DNA from: Flavobacterium sp.
Lineage (GTDB): Bacteria; Bacteroidota; Bacteroidia; Flavobacteriales; Flavobacteriaceae
Reading direction: 5' to 3'
NCBI GenBank assembly: GCA_023259675.1
Contig: JALRGT010000001.1
Location: 209,656 to 273,655, forward strand
DNA length: 64,000 nt
A program made the translations under genes and the position numbers. The notes beneath the pieces were generated by a model. The model saw only the letters and a program-made list of their open reading frames with translations. It had not been told where the DNA came from and did no database searches. Positions 45,650 to 54,308 of the stretch are shown here, in pieces. The stretch's first letter is position 1; the number at the start of each line of letters is the position of its first letter.

Positions 45650-47284
45650 TTATTTTTCGATTTCTCTCATACTTTCCATTTTTTTATGTGCCAAGAATCC
45701 TGAAATATCTTCAAAATGTTCCACCACACGTTTGTTTCCAAATTCAAAAACCTTAGTGGCCAATCCGTCCAGAAAATCACGATCGTGAGAAACCAAAATT
45801 AAAGTTCCATCAAAATCACGCAATGCATCTTTGATGATATCTTTAGTTTTCATATCCAAGTGATTGGAAGGCTCATCGAGAATCAATAAATTCACCGGTT
45901 CCAACAACAGTTTAATCATAGCCAAACGGGTTTTCTCCCCACCGGAAAGCACTTTTACTTTCTTGGTAATATCGTCACCCTGAAACATAAATGCCCCTAA
46001 AATATTTTTGATTTGTGTTCGAACATCTCCCACAGCGATACCGTCTATAGTTTCAAAAATCGTGGCATTTTCATCCAATAAAGAAGCTTGATTTTGGGCA
46101 AAATAACCAATTTGCGCATTGTGACCTACTTCAACACTTCCGCCATCAATTTGCAACTCTTTCATAATGGCTTTAATCATGGTCGATTTTCCTTCTCCAT
46201 TTTTACCTACAAAAGCTACTTTCTGACCTCTTTCGATAACAATATTTGCATCTTTAAAAACCACATGATCACCATAGGATTTTGACAATTCTTTTACAAT
46301 AACAGGATATTGTCCAGAACGTGCCGCTGGCGGAAATTTTAATTTTAACGCAGATGTATCTACCTCGTCTACTTGAACAATAACCAGCTTGTCCAGCATT
46401 TTTACCCGCGATTGAACAGCATCTGTTTTAGAAAAAGTCCCTTTAAAACGATCAATAAAAGCCCTGTTGTCGGCAATCATTTTTTGTTGCTCGTCGTATG
46501 CTTTTTGTTGGTGTATGCGACGATCTTTTCTTAACTCTAAATAATGAGAATATTTCGCTTTATAATCATAAATTCGTCCCATGGTCACTTCTATGGTACG
46601 ATTGGTAATATTATCCACAAAAGCCCTGTCATGGGAAATCACCACAACCGCTTTAGCCGAATTAATCAAGAAATCCTCCAACCATTGAATACTTTCGATA
46701 TCCATATGGTTTGTAGGCTCATCAAGCAAAATCAAATCTGGTTTTTGCAAAAGTATCTTAGCCAACTCAATTCTCATTCTCCATCCACCGGAGAACTCAG
46801 AAGTTTGACGTGAAAAATCCTCACGAACAAAACCTAATCCGGTCAAAATTTTCTCTACCTCAGCCTCGTAATTAACCTCTTCTATCGCATAGAATTTCTC
46901 ACTTAAATCAGAAACCCTTTCAATCAATTTCATATAGGCGTCACTCTCATAATCGGTACGGATAGTCAATTGTTCATTGATTTCATCAATTTCGGCTTTC
47001 ATTTTAAAAATTTCACCAAAAGCTTTAGAAGCCTCTTCCATCACCGTTGCTCCATCCGTTGTCAATAAATGTTGCGGTAAATAGGCCACAACAGCATCTT
47101 TTGGTGCCGAAATATTTCCTGTAGAAGGTTTGCTTTGTCCCGCAATTATTTTAAGAAGCGTCGATTTTCCAGCTCCATTTTTACCCATTAAGGCAATCTT
47201 ATCATTTTCATTTATGGCAAAAGACACCTCACTAAAAAGGGTTGTTCCTCCAAATTGTACCGAAATATCGTTAACTGTAATCAT
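45650..47284 (-). CDS. ABC-F family ATPase
   Basis: A 544-residue soluble protein with two nucleotide-binding domains and no membrane part. Domain one has Walker A GKNGAGKST, signature FSGGWRMR and LLDEPTNHMD; domain two has GKNGEGKST, LSGGEKTR and LILDEPSNHLD. A linker of about 80 charged residues joins them, as in ABC-F proteins that act on the ribosome (EttA/Uup/YbiT types) rather than transport. Subtype cannot be decided by eye; an antibiotic-resistance role is possible but not indicated. It has a -7 box at 47357-47364. Confidence 0.93.
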   Translation of the reverse strand: MITVNDISVQFGGTTLFSEVSFAINENDKIALMGKNGAGKSTLLKIIAGQSKPSTGNISAPKDAVVAYLPQHLLTTDGATVMEEASKAFGEIFKMKAEIDEINEQLTIRTDYESDAYMKLIERVSDLSEKFYAIEEVNYEAEVEKILTGLGFVREDFSRQTSEFSGGWRMRIELAKILLQKPDLILLDEPTNHMDIESIQWLEDFLINSAKAVVVISHDRAFVDNITNRTIEVTMGRIYDYKAKYSHYLELRKDRRIHQQKAYDEQQKMIADNRAFIDRFKGTFSKTDAVQSRVKMLDKLVIVQVDEVDTSALKLKFPPAARSGQYPVIVKELSKSYGDHVVFKDANIVIERGQKVAFVGKNGEGKSTMIKAIMKELQIDGGSVEVGHNAQIGYFAQNQASLLDENATIFETIDGIAVGDVRTQIKNILGAFMFQGDDITKKVKVLSGGEKTRLAMIKLLLEPVNLLILDEPSNHLDMKTKDIIKDALRDFDGTLILVSHDRDFLDGLATKVFEFGNKRVVEHFEDISGFLAHKKMESMREIEK

Positions 47285-47356
47285 TGTTTTTGTTTAAAGT
47301 TTAATGTTCAAATATTTAAAAATAGAGCTCAAGTTTTTGAACATTTTTTGAAAGTG

Positions 47357-47364
47357 CAAATATA
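47357..47364 (-). promoter_or_regulatory. -7 box of the ABC-F gene
   Basis: Minus-strand TATATTTG; consensus match about 70 bases before the ATG at 47284. The -33 TTG spacing is not ideal. Confidence 0.45.
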
Positions 47365-47396
47365 GATTAATTAAACAATTGTTTTCACAAAATAAA

Positions 47397-47432
47397 AGCT
47401 TCCGAAATCAGAAAAATTCCTGACTCCGAAAG
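47397..47432 (-). terminator. Terminator of the alanine symporter gene
   Basis: On the minus strand, GCTTTCGGAGTCAG and CTGATTTCGGAAGC pair over 14 positions with G-U wobbles, followed by TTTTATTTT. It sits 28 bases after the stop at 47460. Confidence 0.65.
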
Positions 47433-47459
47433 CATTAAAACGCTACAAAAAATCTTTTT

Positions 47460-48923
47460 TTAAATCTCTTTATTTTTACGGATGGTATTCCAAATATGTG
47501 CATTGGTCACGCCAATATCTTCAGGAACAAATGTTGGATCTTTTCCTTCTTTACGTTGTTTTTCATAATCTTTTAATGCCGCCAAAGCCGGTTTTTGCAA
47601 TAAAAGAATGGCTATAATATTAAACCATGCCATCAACCCCACACCCAAATCACCAATATCCCAAGCTAATTGTGCTTGATTAACTGCGCCATAAACAATA
47701 ACCAATATCATGGAAATTTTTAAAATATGATAAAATATTGGCGATTCTATTTTTCTGGTAATATAAGAAATATTGGTCTCGGCAATATAATAATATGCCA
47801 CAATGGTTGTAAAAGCAAAGAAAAATAAGGCTACTGCCACGAAGTAAGACCCTAATCCAGGAAAAATTGTATCCATCGCACTTTGCGTGTATCCAGGACC
47901 CGAAGCGATATCATGTGCTCCTTCATACAAAAACTGGACTGCACCATTTGCACCTGTAACCGGATTCTGAACATTATATTTACCCGTTATCAAAAGCATG
48001 AAACCAGTGGCAGAACACACCAACAAGGTATCGATATACACTGAAAAAGATTGCACCAAACCTTGTTTTGATGGGTGAGAAACATTGGCTGCAGCAGCGA
48101 TGTGCGGCGCTGTTCCCTGTCCTGCTTCATTTGAATAAATTCCTCTTTTTACTCCCCATTGAATCGCTAAACCAAAAACAGCCCCAAACCCTGCTTCCAT
48201 ATTGAAGGCACTTTTAAAAACCAATGCAATCACACCAGGCAGCTGATTTATGTCCAATACAATAATAAACAAAGCAATAAGAATATAACCCAAAGCCATA
48301 ATTGGAACTACATATTCCGTAAACTTGGCTATCCTTTTCACACCTCCAAAGACAATCGCAGCAAACAATAAAGCAATTCCAAAACCAGCATACCACGTAT
48401 TTAAATCAAATGCATTATTTAAACTCTCCGCTATTGAATTAGCCTGTACTCCAGGCAATAAGATACCTGCCGAAACTACTGAAACAATCGCAAAGAGCAC
48501 TGCGAACCATTTTGCCCCTAAACCTCTTTCTATATAAAATGAAGGACCACCTCGAAATTGCCCCAGATGTTTTTCTTTATAAATTTGTGCCAAAGTAGCT
48601 TCAACAAATGCAGTACTTGCTCCTAAAAAAGCAACCATCCACATCCAGAACATTGCTCCGGGACCACCAAAAGCAATAGCTGTTGCCACACCTGCAATAT
48701 TTCCGGTTCCAACCCTACCGGCCAAAGACATAGACAAAGCCTGAAAAGAAGAAACACCGGATTCCGTACTTTTTCCATCAAATAGCAAACGAAACATTTC
48801 TCTAAAATGTCTTACCTGTAAAAACCGGGTTCGAATAGAAAAATATAGCCCTGTACCTAAACACAATACAATCAACGCATTACTCCACACGAATCCGTTT
48901 AACATTCCAACAATTTCTTTCAT
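47460..48923 (-). CDS. Alanine/glycine:cation symporter (AGCS family)
   Basis: A 487-residue membrane protein with about eleven hydrophobic segments. Family motifs include SSFQALSMSLAGRVGTGNIAGVATAIAFGGPGAMFWMW at about residues 58-94 (quoted as blocks) and GIYSNEAGQGTAPHIAAAANVSHP near the middle, which is diagnostic of sodium:alanine symporters. It takes up alanine or glycine with sodium across the inner membrane. It ends with a hydrophilic tail and a clear terminator. Neighbouring genes are not functionally linked. Confidence 0.93.
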   Translation of the reverse strand: MKEIVGMLNGFVWSNALIVLCLGTGLYFSIRTRFLQVRHFREMFRLLFDGKSTESGVSSFQALSMSLAGRVGTGNIAGVATAIAFGGPGAMFWMWMVAFLGASTAFVEATLAQIYKEKHLGQFRGGPSFYIERGLGAKWFAVLFAIVSVVSAGILLPGVQANSIAESLNNAFDLNTWYAGFGIALLFAAIVFGGVKRIAKFTEYVVPIMALGYILIALFIIVLDINQLPGVIALVFKSAFNMEAGFGAVFGLAIQWGVKRGIYSNEAGQGTAPHIAAAANVSHPSKQGLVQSFSVYIDTLLVCSATGFMLLITGKYNVQNPVTGANGAVQFLYEGAHDIASGPGYTQSAMDTIFPGLGSYFVAVALFFFAFTTIVAYYYIAETNISYITRKIESPIFYHILKISMILVIVYGAVNQAQLAWDIGDLGVGLMAWFNIIAILLLQKPALAALKDYEKQRKEGKDPTFVPEDIGVTNAHIWNTIRKNKEI

Positions 48924-49033
48924 AATAAACTTAATCTATCATTAATTATCAAAATAGCAGTAAAACAATATTTTTACAAACAATTTTTCGCTAAACTATG
49001 ACAATTACCTAAATAAAACTAACCAAAAACAAA

Positions 49034-49062
49034 AAAGCTCCATTTTTCATCAATGGAGCTTT
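49034..49062 (-). terminator. Terminator of the GlmU-like gene
   Basis: AAAGCTCCAT (49034-49043) and ATGGAGCTTT (49053-49062) pair exactly, about 30 bases beyond the stop codon at 49094; minus-strand T tract follows. Confidence 0.75.
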
Positions 49063-49093
49063 ATAAATTATTTAAATTGGGATTAGAACAACA

Positions 49094-50269
49094 TTATTCT
49101 TTTCGCCATTTTTTAGTTTCTTCAAATACATGTTCCAATATAGCCGCTTCCACTTCATCAAATTCAATATACCTACGTCCCATAACTAATTTTGCTGTTT
49201 GAAACGCTTTTTTGGTCACATACGTTGTAAAACCAGAAGCCCCTCCCCAAGAAAAACTTGGAACAAAATTACGTGGAAAACCGGCTCCAAAAATATTGGC
49301 ACTCACTCCAATAACAGTTCCTGTGTTAAACATCGTGTTTATACCACATTTACTATGGTCCCCCATAATTAATCCACAAAATTGGAGCCCTGTTTTAGCA
49401 AAACCTTCCGTTTCATAACTCCATAATTTCACTTCTTCATAGTTATTCTTCAGATTCGAATTATTACTATCAGCCCCTATGTTACACCATTCACCCAAAA
49501 CGGAATTCCCTAAAAACCCATCATGTCCCTTATTGGAATAAGCAAACAAAACCGAATTATTTACTTCTCCACCTATTTTAGAATGTGGCCCTACCGTAGT
49601 TGGACCATAAATTTTAGCCGCCATTTTAACTACCGATCCCTCACATAAAGCAAAAGGACCACGAATTACAGAACCTTCCATAATTTCGGCATTCTTTCCT
49701 ATATATATAGGACCTGTAGACGCATTTAAGGTAACAAACTCTAGTTTAGCTCCTTCTTCGATAAATATATTTTCAGGAGCAATAACATTGACACTTTTAG
49801 GAATGGGTTGCGATTTTCTATCTTCGGTTAAAAAGGCAAAATCCTCTTGAATTGCAGAACCATTTTTCGAAAAAATATCCCAAGTATGCTCCACCGTTAT
49901 GCAATCGTCATTGAATTCAATTATTTCATACGAATCAAAATTAACTTCTTCCTGACTTTCCTGAGTATAAAAAGCAACTACTTCTTCCCCTTTAAAAATA
50001 GCTTGATTCGGTTCTAAATCCTGGATCAACGCCACTAATTTTTCATTAGGCAAAAAAGAAGCATTTATCATTACATTTTCTTCCATTTCTACCATTGGAA
50101 ATTTTTCAGACAAATATTCTTCGGTAATTGTGGTTGTAGTCGAACCCAAGTAACTTTCCCATTTTTGACGGATTGTCATAATTCCGATAAGAATATCAGC
50201 TACAGGTCTTGTAAAAGTAAGAGGCAATAAGGCATTTCTGGAAGGACCATCAAAAAGGATATAGTTCAT
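49094..50269 (-). CDS. GlmU-like sugar nucleotidyltransferase/acetyltransferase fold protein
   Basis: I choose the ATG at 50269 (MNYILFDGPSRNALLPLTF), giving 391 residues; another ATG five codons upstream is less likely. The N-terminal region resembles nucleotidyltransferase folds, but the usual GxGTRM pyrophosphorylase loop is not visible. From about residue 165 to 350 a left-handed beta-helix is built of hexapeptides (IYIGKNAEIMEGSVIRG and so on), with a GADSNNSNLKNNY turn and a YVTKKAFQTAKLVMGRR end. Bacteroidota have a family of such proteins called GlmU-like. They probably bind sugar nucleotides; a second, canonical GlmU would be needed for peptidoglycan. Confidence 0.8.
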   Translation of the reverse strand: MNYILFDGPSRNALLPLTFTRPVADILIGIMTIRQKWESYLGSTTTTITEEYLSEKFPMVEMEENVMINASFLPNEKLVALIQDLEPNQAIFKGEEVVAFYTQESQEEVNFDSYEIIEFNDDCITVEHTWDIFSKNGSAIQEDFAFLTEDRKSQPIPKSVNVIAPENIFIEEGAKLEFVTLNASTGPIYIGKNAEIMEGSVIRGPFALCEGSVVKMAAKIYGPTTVGPHSKIGGEVNNSVLFAYSNKGHDGFLGNSVLGEWCNIGADSNNSNLKNNYEEVKLWSYETEGFAKTGLQFCGLIMGDHSKCGINTMFNTGTVIGVSANIFGAGFPRNFVPSFSWGGASGFTTYVTKKAFQTAKLVMGRRYIEFDEVEAAILEHVFEETKKWRKE

Positions 50270-50297
50270 TTTATGAAATTTCATGATTTTAAAGGCT

Positions 50298-50305
50298 CAA
50301 AGTTA
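50298..50305 (-). promoter_or_regulatory. -7 box of the GlmU-like gene
   Basis: Minus-strand TAACTTTG in the block CAAAGTTACAAAGTTTT (50298-50314), identical to the block upstream of mnmA. It supports ATG 50269 as start. Confidence 0.5.
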
Positions 50306-50368
50306 CAAAGTTTTTATGGGTTATTTTTAACAAGTTTTGTCTTTAACAACCAATTTAAAACCATAAAA

Positions 50369-50392
50369 AAAGCCTTCCAAACGGAAGGCTTT
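50369..50392 (-). terminator. Terminator of rpmE2
   Basis: AAAGCCTTCC and GGAAGGCTTT pair around AAAC. It lies 25 bases after the rpmE2 stop. Confidence 0.8.
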
Positions 50393-50417
50393 CTTATATA
50401 TAAAAAACAAATTAAAA

Positions 50418-50669
50418 TTATTTAATGTGTTTAGCGTATTTAGTTTTGAATTTATCAATACGTCCTGCAGTATCGATAAGTTTGTTTTTACCTGTGTAAA
50501 AAGGGTGAGATGTTCTAGAAATCTCCATTTTTACAACTGGATATTCTACACCATCGTGTACAATTGTTTCTCTAGTTTCTGCAGTAGATTTAGTGATAAA
50601 AACATCTTCATTAGACATGTCTTTAAAAGCAACTAATCTGTAATTTTCTGGGTGTACACCTTTTTTCAT
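50418..50669 (-). CDS. rpmE2: 50S ribosomal protein L31, type B
   Basis: An 83-residue ribosomal protein starting [19 protein letters not shown], with [24 protein letters not shown] as the diagnostic block. It has no cysteine, so it is the zinc-free (C-) form of L31, also called type B, that replaces zinc-binding L31 when zinc is low; here it may be the only L31, which cannot be told from this window. A perfect promoter at 50782-50811 implies a leader of about 105 bases, which could hold an autoregulatory structure. Confidence 0.95.
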   Translation of the reverse strand: MKKGVHPENYRLVAFKDMSNEDVFITKSTAETRETIVHDGVEYPVVKMEISRTSHPFYTGKNKLIDTAGRIDKFKTKYAKHIK

Positions 50670-50781
50670 CTTGTAATTCTTTTTATTTGTTTGATTATAA
50701 CTTGTCTTGAAGCTTTTCCTTTAACAGAAAAGGTATAAACTTATTATAATTTTTTGTTTTTACACGTTTATTTTGAGTCTG

Positions 50782-50811
50782 CAAATTTACATTTGTTTTT
50801 TCAATAAACAA
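50782..50811 (-). promoter_or_regulatory. Promoter of rpmE2
   Basis: Minus-strand TTG (50811-50809), 19-base spacer and TAAATTTG (50789-50782). It implies a long leader of about 105 bases. Confidence 0.7.
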
Positions 50812-50880
50812 ATCTTTGTTTAACTTTTTTTAAATAGTGAGTAAAAACCTTTTTTTAATTCTAAATATAGGGGTAATTAC

Positions 50881-50888
50881 TATATTTG
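50881..50888 (+). promoter_or_regulatory. -7 box of the DUF4199 operon
   Basis: TATATTTG, exact consensus, 27 bases before the ATG at 50915. No suitable TTG at -33. Confidence 0.55.
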
Positions 50889-50914
50889 TCCATTAATTTT
50901 TAAATCAGTCTATA

Positions 50915-51445
50915 ATGATTAATGAAATAATAAAAAGAAATGGAATCTCTTACGGAATTATTACTGGAATTGGCTCTGTTTTAATCACAACTTTAATTTA
51001 TATAATTGATTTAGAATTATTTACCGCTTGGTGGATTAGCTTACTAAGCATTTCTTTTTATCTCATCATTGCCATAGTGTTACTTAACAAAACCAAAAAA
51101 GAGCTCAACAATTTTCTTTCCTTTAAAGACGCATTTACAACCTATTTCATCTCCGCTTTAATTGGAATTATAATCTCTGTGATTTTTAACATCATTTTAT
51201 TCAACTATATTGACCCTTCTGCAAAGGATGCCATAAAAGAGTTGACCATAAAATATATGATAAATGCCATGCAAAAATTTAACGCTCCTTCCTCGACCAT
51301 AAATGAAGCCATTAAGAACTTACAAGAAAACGACCAATTTTCTATATCTGGTTTGTTGAAAGGTTCTCTTTCCTATATTGTTTTCAGTACTATCTTCGGA
51401 TTAATATTGGCAGCGTTTTTTAAATCCAAACCATCACAAGCCTAA
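50915..51445 (+). CDS. DUF4199 membrane protein
   Basis: A 176-residue protein with four hydrophobic segments (about 13-31, 37-57, 72-97 and 148-168) and a soluble loop of about 45 residues between the third and fourth. This is the DUF4199 layout, widespread in Bacteroidota, nearly always encoded directly before a GT2 glycosyltransferase as here (6 bases apart). It may help to flip or present the polyprenyl-linked sugar that the neighbour uses, but this is an inference. Its own -7 box is at 50881. Confidence 0.85.
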   Translation: MINEIIKRNGISYGIITGIGSVLITTLIYIIDLELFTAWWISLLSISFYLIIAIVLLNKTKKELNNFLSFKDAFTTYFISALIGIIISVIFNIILFNYIDPSAKDAIKELTIKYMINAMQKFNAPSSTINEAIKNLQENDQFSISGLLKGSLSYIVFSTIFGLILAAFFKSKPSQA

Positions 51446-51451
51446 TCTATA

Positions 51452-52408
51452 ATGAATTTATCCATACTAATACCTCTACTTAACGAAGAGGAATCTCTTA
51501 AAGAATTATATACTTGGATTATTAAAGTGATGCAAGCCAATAATTACTCTTACGAAGTAATCTTCCTTGATGATGGAAGTACCGATAATTCTTGGTCATT
51601 AATCGAAGGATTTGCCGCAGAAAACCCGAACATAAAAGGCATTCGTTTCATGAGAAACTTTGGAAAATCACAAGCCTTACATGCCGGCTTTGCTAAAGCC
51701 CAAGGTGACGTGATAATCACCATGGATGCGGACTTACAGGACAGCCCAGAGGAAATTCCAGGATTATACAATATGATCACCTCCGAAAATTTCGACTTAG
51801 TTTCTGGCTGGAAGAAGAAAAGATACGATTCTGTTTTCGCTAAAAACTTACCTTCTAAATTATTCAATTGGGCCGCGAGAAAAACATCGGGCGTACAATT
51901 GAACGATTTCAATTGTGGTCTGAAAGCCTATAAAAATATCGTCGTGAAAAACATCGAAGTTTCCGGAGAAATGCACCGATACATTCCCGTTTTGGCAAAA
52001 AATGCCGGTTTTGGAAAAATAGGTGAAAAAGTAGTACAACATCAAGCGAGAAAATACGGCGAAACTAAATTTGGAATGGAACGCTTCATTAACGGATTCT
52101 TGGACTTAATCACTATTTGGTTCTTGTCTCGTTTCGGAAAAAGACCAATGCACCTATTCGGAGCTATTGGTTCACTCATGTTTATCATCGGATTTCTATT
52201 GGCCGGTTATATTGGAATTTCAAAATTGTACCATATGTACAACGATATGCGTTATAGCTTAGTCACTTCAAACCCCTGGTTTTATATTGCATTAACCACA
52301 ATGATATTGGGAACCCAGCTGTTTTTGGCTGGCTTTTTAGGTGAAATTATTTTACGAACAAAAAACAATGAAGAGCGTTATAAAATCTCCACAGAAATAA
52401 ATTTATAA
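51452..52408 (+). CDS. GT2 glycosyltransferase, DPM1/GtrB type
   Basis: A 318-residue enzyme with an N-terminal GT-A domain: SILIPLLNEEESLKELY, EVIFLDDGSTDNSW, ITMDADLQDSPEEIP (the DxD metal site) and the product-side segment RKTSGVQLNDFNCGLKAY. Two hydrophobic helices near 228-252 and 273-297 anchor it in the inner membrane. Such enzymes move a sugar from a nucleotide donor to polyprenyl phosphate. It follows the DUF4199 gene by six bases, so they form one unit. Confidence 0.93.
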   Translation: MNLSILIPLLNEEESLKELYTWIIKVMQANNYSYEVIFLDDGSTDNSWSLIEGFAAENPNIKGIRFMRNFGKSQALHAGFAKAQGDVIITMDADLQDSPEEIPGLYNMITSENFDLVSGWKKKRYDSVFAKNLPSKLFNWAARKTSGVQLNDFNCGLKAYKNIVVKNIEVSGEMHRYIPVLAKNAGFGKIGEKVVQHQARKYGETKFGMERFINGFLDLITIWFLSRFGKRPMHLFGAIGSLMFIIGFLLAGYIGISKLYHMYNDMRYSLVTSNPWFYIALTTMILGTQLFLAGFLGEIILRTKNNEERYKISTEINL

Positions 52409-52574
52409 CATCCAAACCTCATTGAATACTTTTTATAATTTCATTATTAGAAATTTTAAAAAAAGTACCTCTCGGAGATAAAAAAACACTAAATTGACCA
52501 GTGAGAATTCCTCAAAAAATACTATTATTGAAACATCTTTTTTTTAAAGTCTAACAACCTTAAACCATTTTAAA

Positions 52575-54302
52575 ATGAACCTAACACAAAACATTTTAGA
52601 CACAGTAACCGAATGGTTAACTCCTACATTTGATGACGAAACACATGCCGAAATCAAAAAAATGATGGACTCATTCCCTAAAGAACTTGAAGAGAGTTTT
52701 TACAAAAACCTTGAATTTGGTACCGGAGGTATGAGAGGAATAATGGGTGTTGGAAATAACCGCATCAACAAATACACGTTAGGAAAAAGCACACAGGGAC
52801 TTTCTGATTATTTATATAAATCCTTCCCTAACCAACCTATAAAAGCAGTTATCGCTTATGATTGCCGTCACAATAGTGACACTTTAGCAAAAACTGTAGC
52901 CGATGTTTTTTCGGCCAACGGAATTGAAGTGTATCTATTTTCTAGTCTTAGACCTACACCTGAATTGTCATTTGCCCTTAAATATTTAAATTGCCAATGT
53001 GGAATCGTTCTTACGGCTTCCCACAACCCACCGGAATATAACGGATACAAAGTATATTGGGAAGATGGTGGACAAATTGTCCCTCCACAAGATGGCGAAA
53101 TTATCGATACTATCGAAAATTTAAAATACGATCAAATTAAATTTGACGCCAATGAAGATTTAATTCACTATATCGACACGGAAGTAGACGAAGCATTCAT
53201 TAAATCATCGGTGGAAAATGCTAGTTTCAATACGCCTACCGAAGCAAAAGACAATCTAAATATAGTATTCACGTCTTTACACGGAACCTCTATTACGGTA
53301 GTTCCAGAAACTTTGGCGCAGGCCGGATATAAAAACGTAAACATCGTTGAAGAGCAAAGAGTTCCCAATGGCAATTTTCCAACCGTTAAATCACCAAATC
53401 CGGAAGAACCAGAAGCATTAGCTATGGCTTTGACATTAGCCGATAAAACTAATGCAGATATTGTTATTGGTACTGATCCAGATTGTGATCGCTTAGGTGT
53501 TGCCGTTCGAAACAATGAAGGACAAATGACCTTACTGAACGGAAACCAAACCATGATTGTTATGACTGCCTTTTTATTGGAACAATGGAAAAAAGCAGGA
53601 AAAATTAATGGCGAACAATTTATCGCCTCAACAATTGTATCGACTCCCATGATTATGGAATTGGCTTCTGCCTATGGCGTACAATATAAAAGCGGATTGA
53701 CCGGCTTTAAATGGATTGCCAAAATGATTAAAGATTTTCCTGAACTCCAATTTATTGGTGGAGGAGAAGAAAGTTTCGGATATCTAGTTGGCGATGCGGT
53801 ACGTGACAAAGACGCCGTTGCTGCCACTTTACTAGTTTGTGAAGTAGCCGCTCAAGCCAAAGCCAAAGGAAGTTCTGTTTATAAAGAATTATTGCAACAT
53901 TATGTTGATTTTGGTTTTTATAAAGAACATTTGATTTCGATAACCAAAAAAGGAATGGAAGGACTGGCTGAAATTAATCAAATGATGGTTAACCTAAGAC
54001 AAAACCCTTTAAAAGAGATTAATAAACAAAGAGTCGTTATGGTAGAAGATTACAAATCTTCTGTTGCCAAAAATTTATTGACTGGAGAAGAAGAAATCAT
54101 GATTATGCCAAAAGCTGATGTACTCATTTATTACACTGAAGATGGTTCTAAAATCTGCGCCAGACCAAGTGGTACCGAACCAAAAATCAAATTTTACATT
54201 AGCGTTAAAGACGAATTGGATTCTGTAGAAAATTTCGAAGCAGTAGAAAGTGCTTTGAATGAAAAAATTAAAAACATTATTGCTTCGATGCAATTGAACT
54301 AA
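52575..54302 (+). CDS. Phosphohexomutase (phosphoglucomutase/phosphomannomutase family)
   Basis: A 575-residue enzyme with the four-domain phosphohexomutase plan: GTGGMRGIMGVGNNRIN near the N-terminus, the phosphoserine loop TASHNPPEYNGYK (about residue 147), the metal loop GTDPDCDRLGVA, the sugar-binding GGGEESFGYL and the phosphate-binding RPSGTEPKIKFY at the end. Length and motifs are those of PgcA-type enzymes that interconvert glucose 1- and 6-phosphate, but mannose is possible too. An MsbA-like exporter gene follows after six bases. Confidence 0.94.
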   Translation: MNLTQNILDTVTEWLTPTFDDETHAEIKKMMDSFPKELEESFYKNLEFGTGGMRGIMGVGNNRINKYTLGKSTQGLSDYLYKSFPNQPIKAVIAYDCRHNSDTLAKTVADVFSANGIEVYLFSSLRPTPELSFALKYLNCQCGIVLTASHNPPEYNGYKVYWEDGGQIVPPQDGEIIDTIENLKYDQIKFDANEDLIHYIDTEVDEAFIKSSVENASFNTPTEAKDNLNIVFTSLHGTSITVVPETLAQAGYKNVNIVEEQRVPNGNFPTVKSPNPEEPEALAMALTLADKTNADIVIGTDPDCDRLGVAVRNNEGQMTLLNGNQTMIVMTAFLLEQWKKAGKINGEQFIASTIVSTPMIMELASAYGVQYKSGLTGFKWIAKMIKDFPELQFIGGGEESFGYLVGDAVRDKDAVAATLLVCEVAAQAKAKGSSVYKELLQHYVDFGFYKEHLISITKKGMEGLAEINQMMVNLRQNPLKEINKQRVVMVEDYKSSVAKNLLTGEEEIMIMPKADVLIYYTEDGSKICARPSGTEPKIKFYISVKDELDSVENFEAVESALNEKIKNIIASMQLN

Positions 54303-54308
54303 CACTAA

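Noticed and set aside
52868..53650. Minus-strand frames inside the phosphohexomutase gene
   Set aside because: They are shadows of a strong coding region on the other strand.
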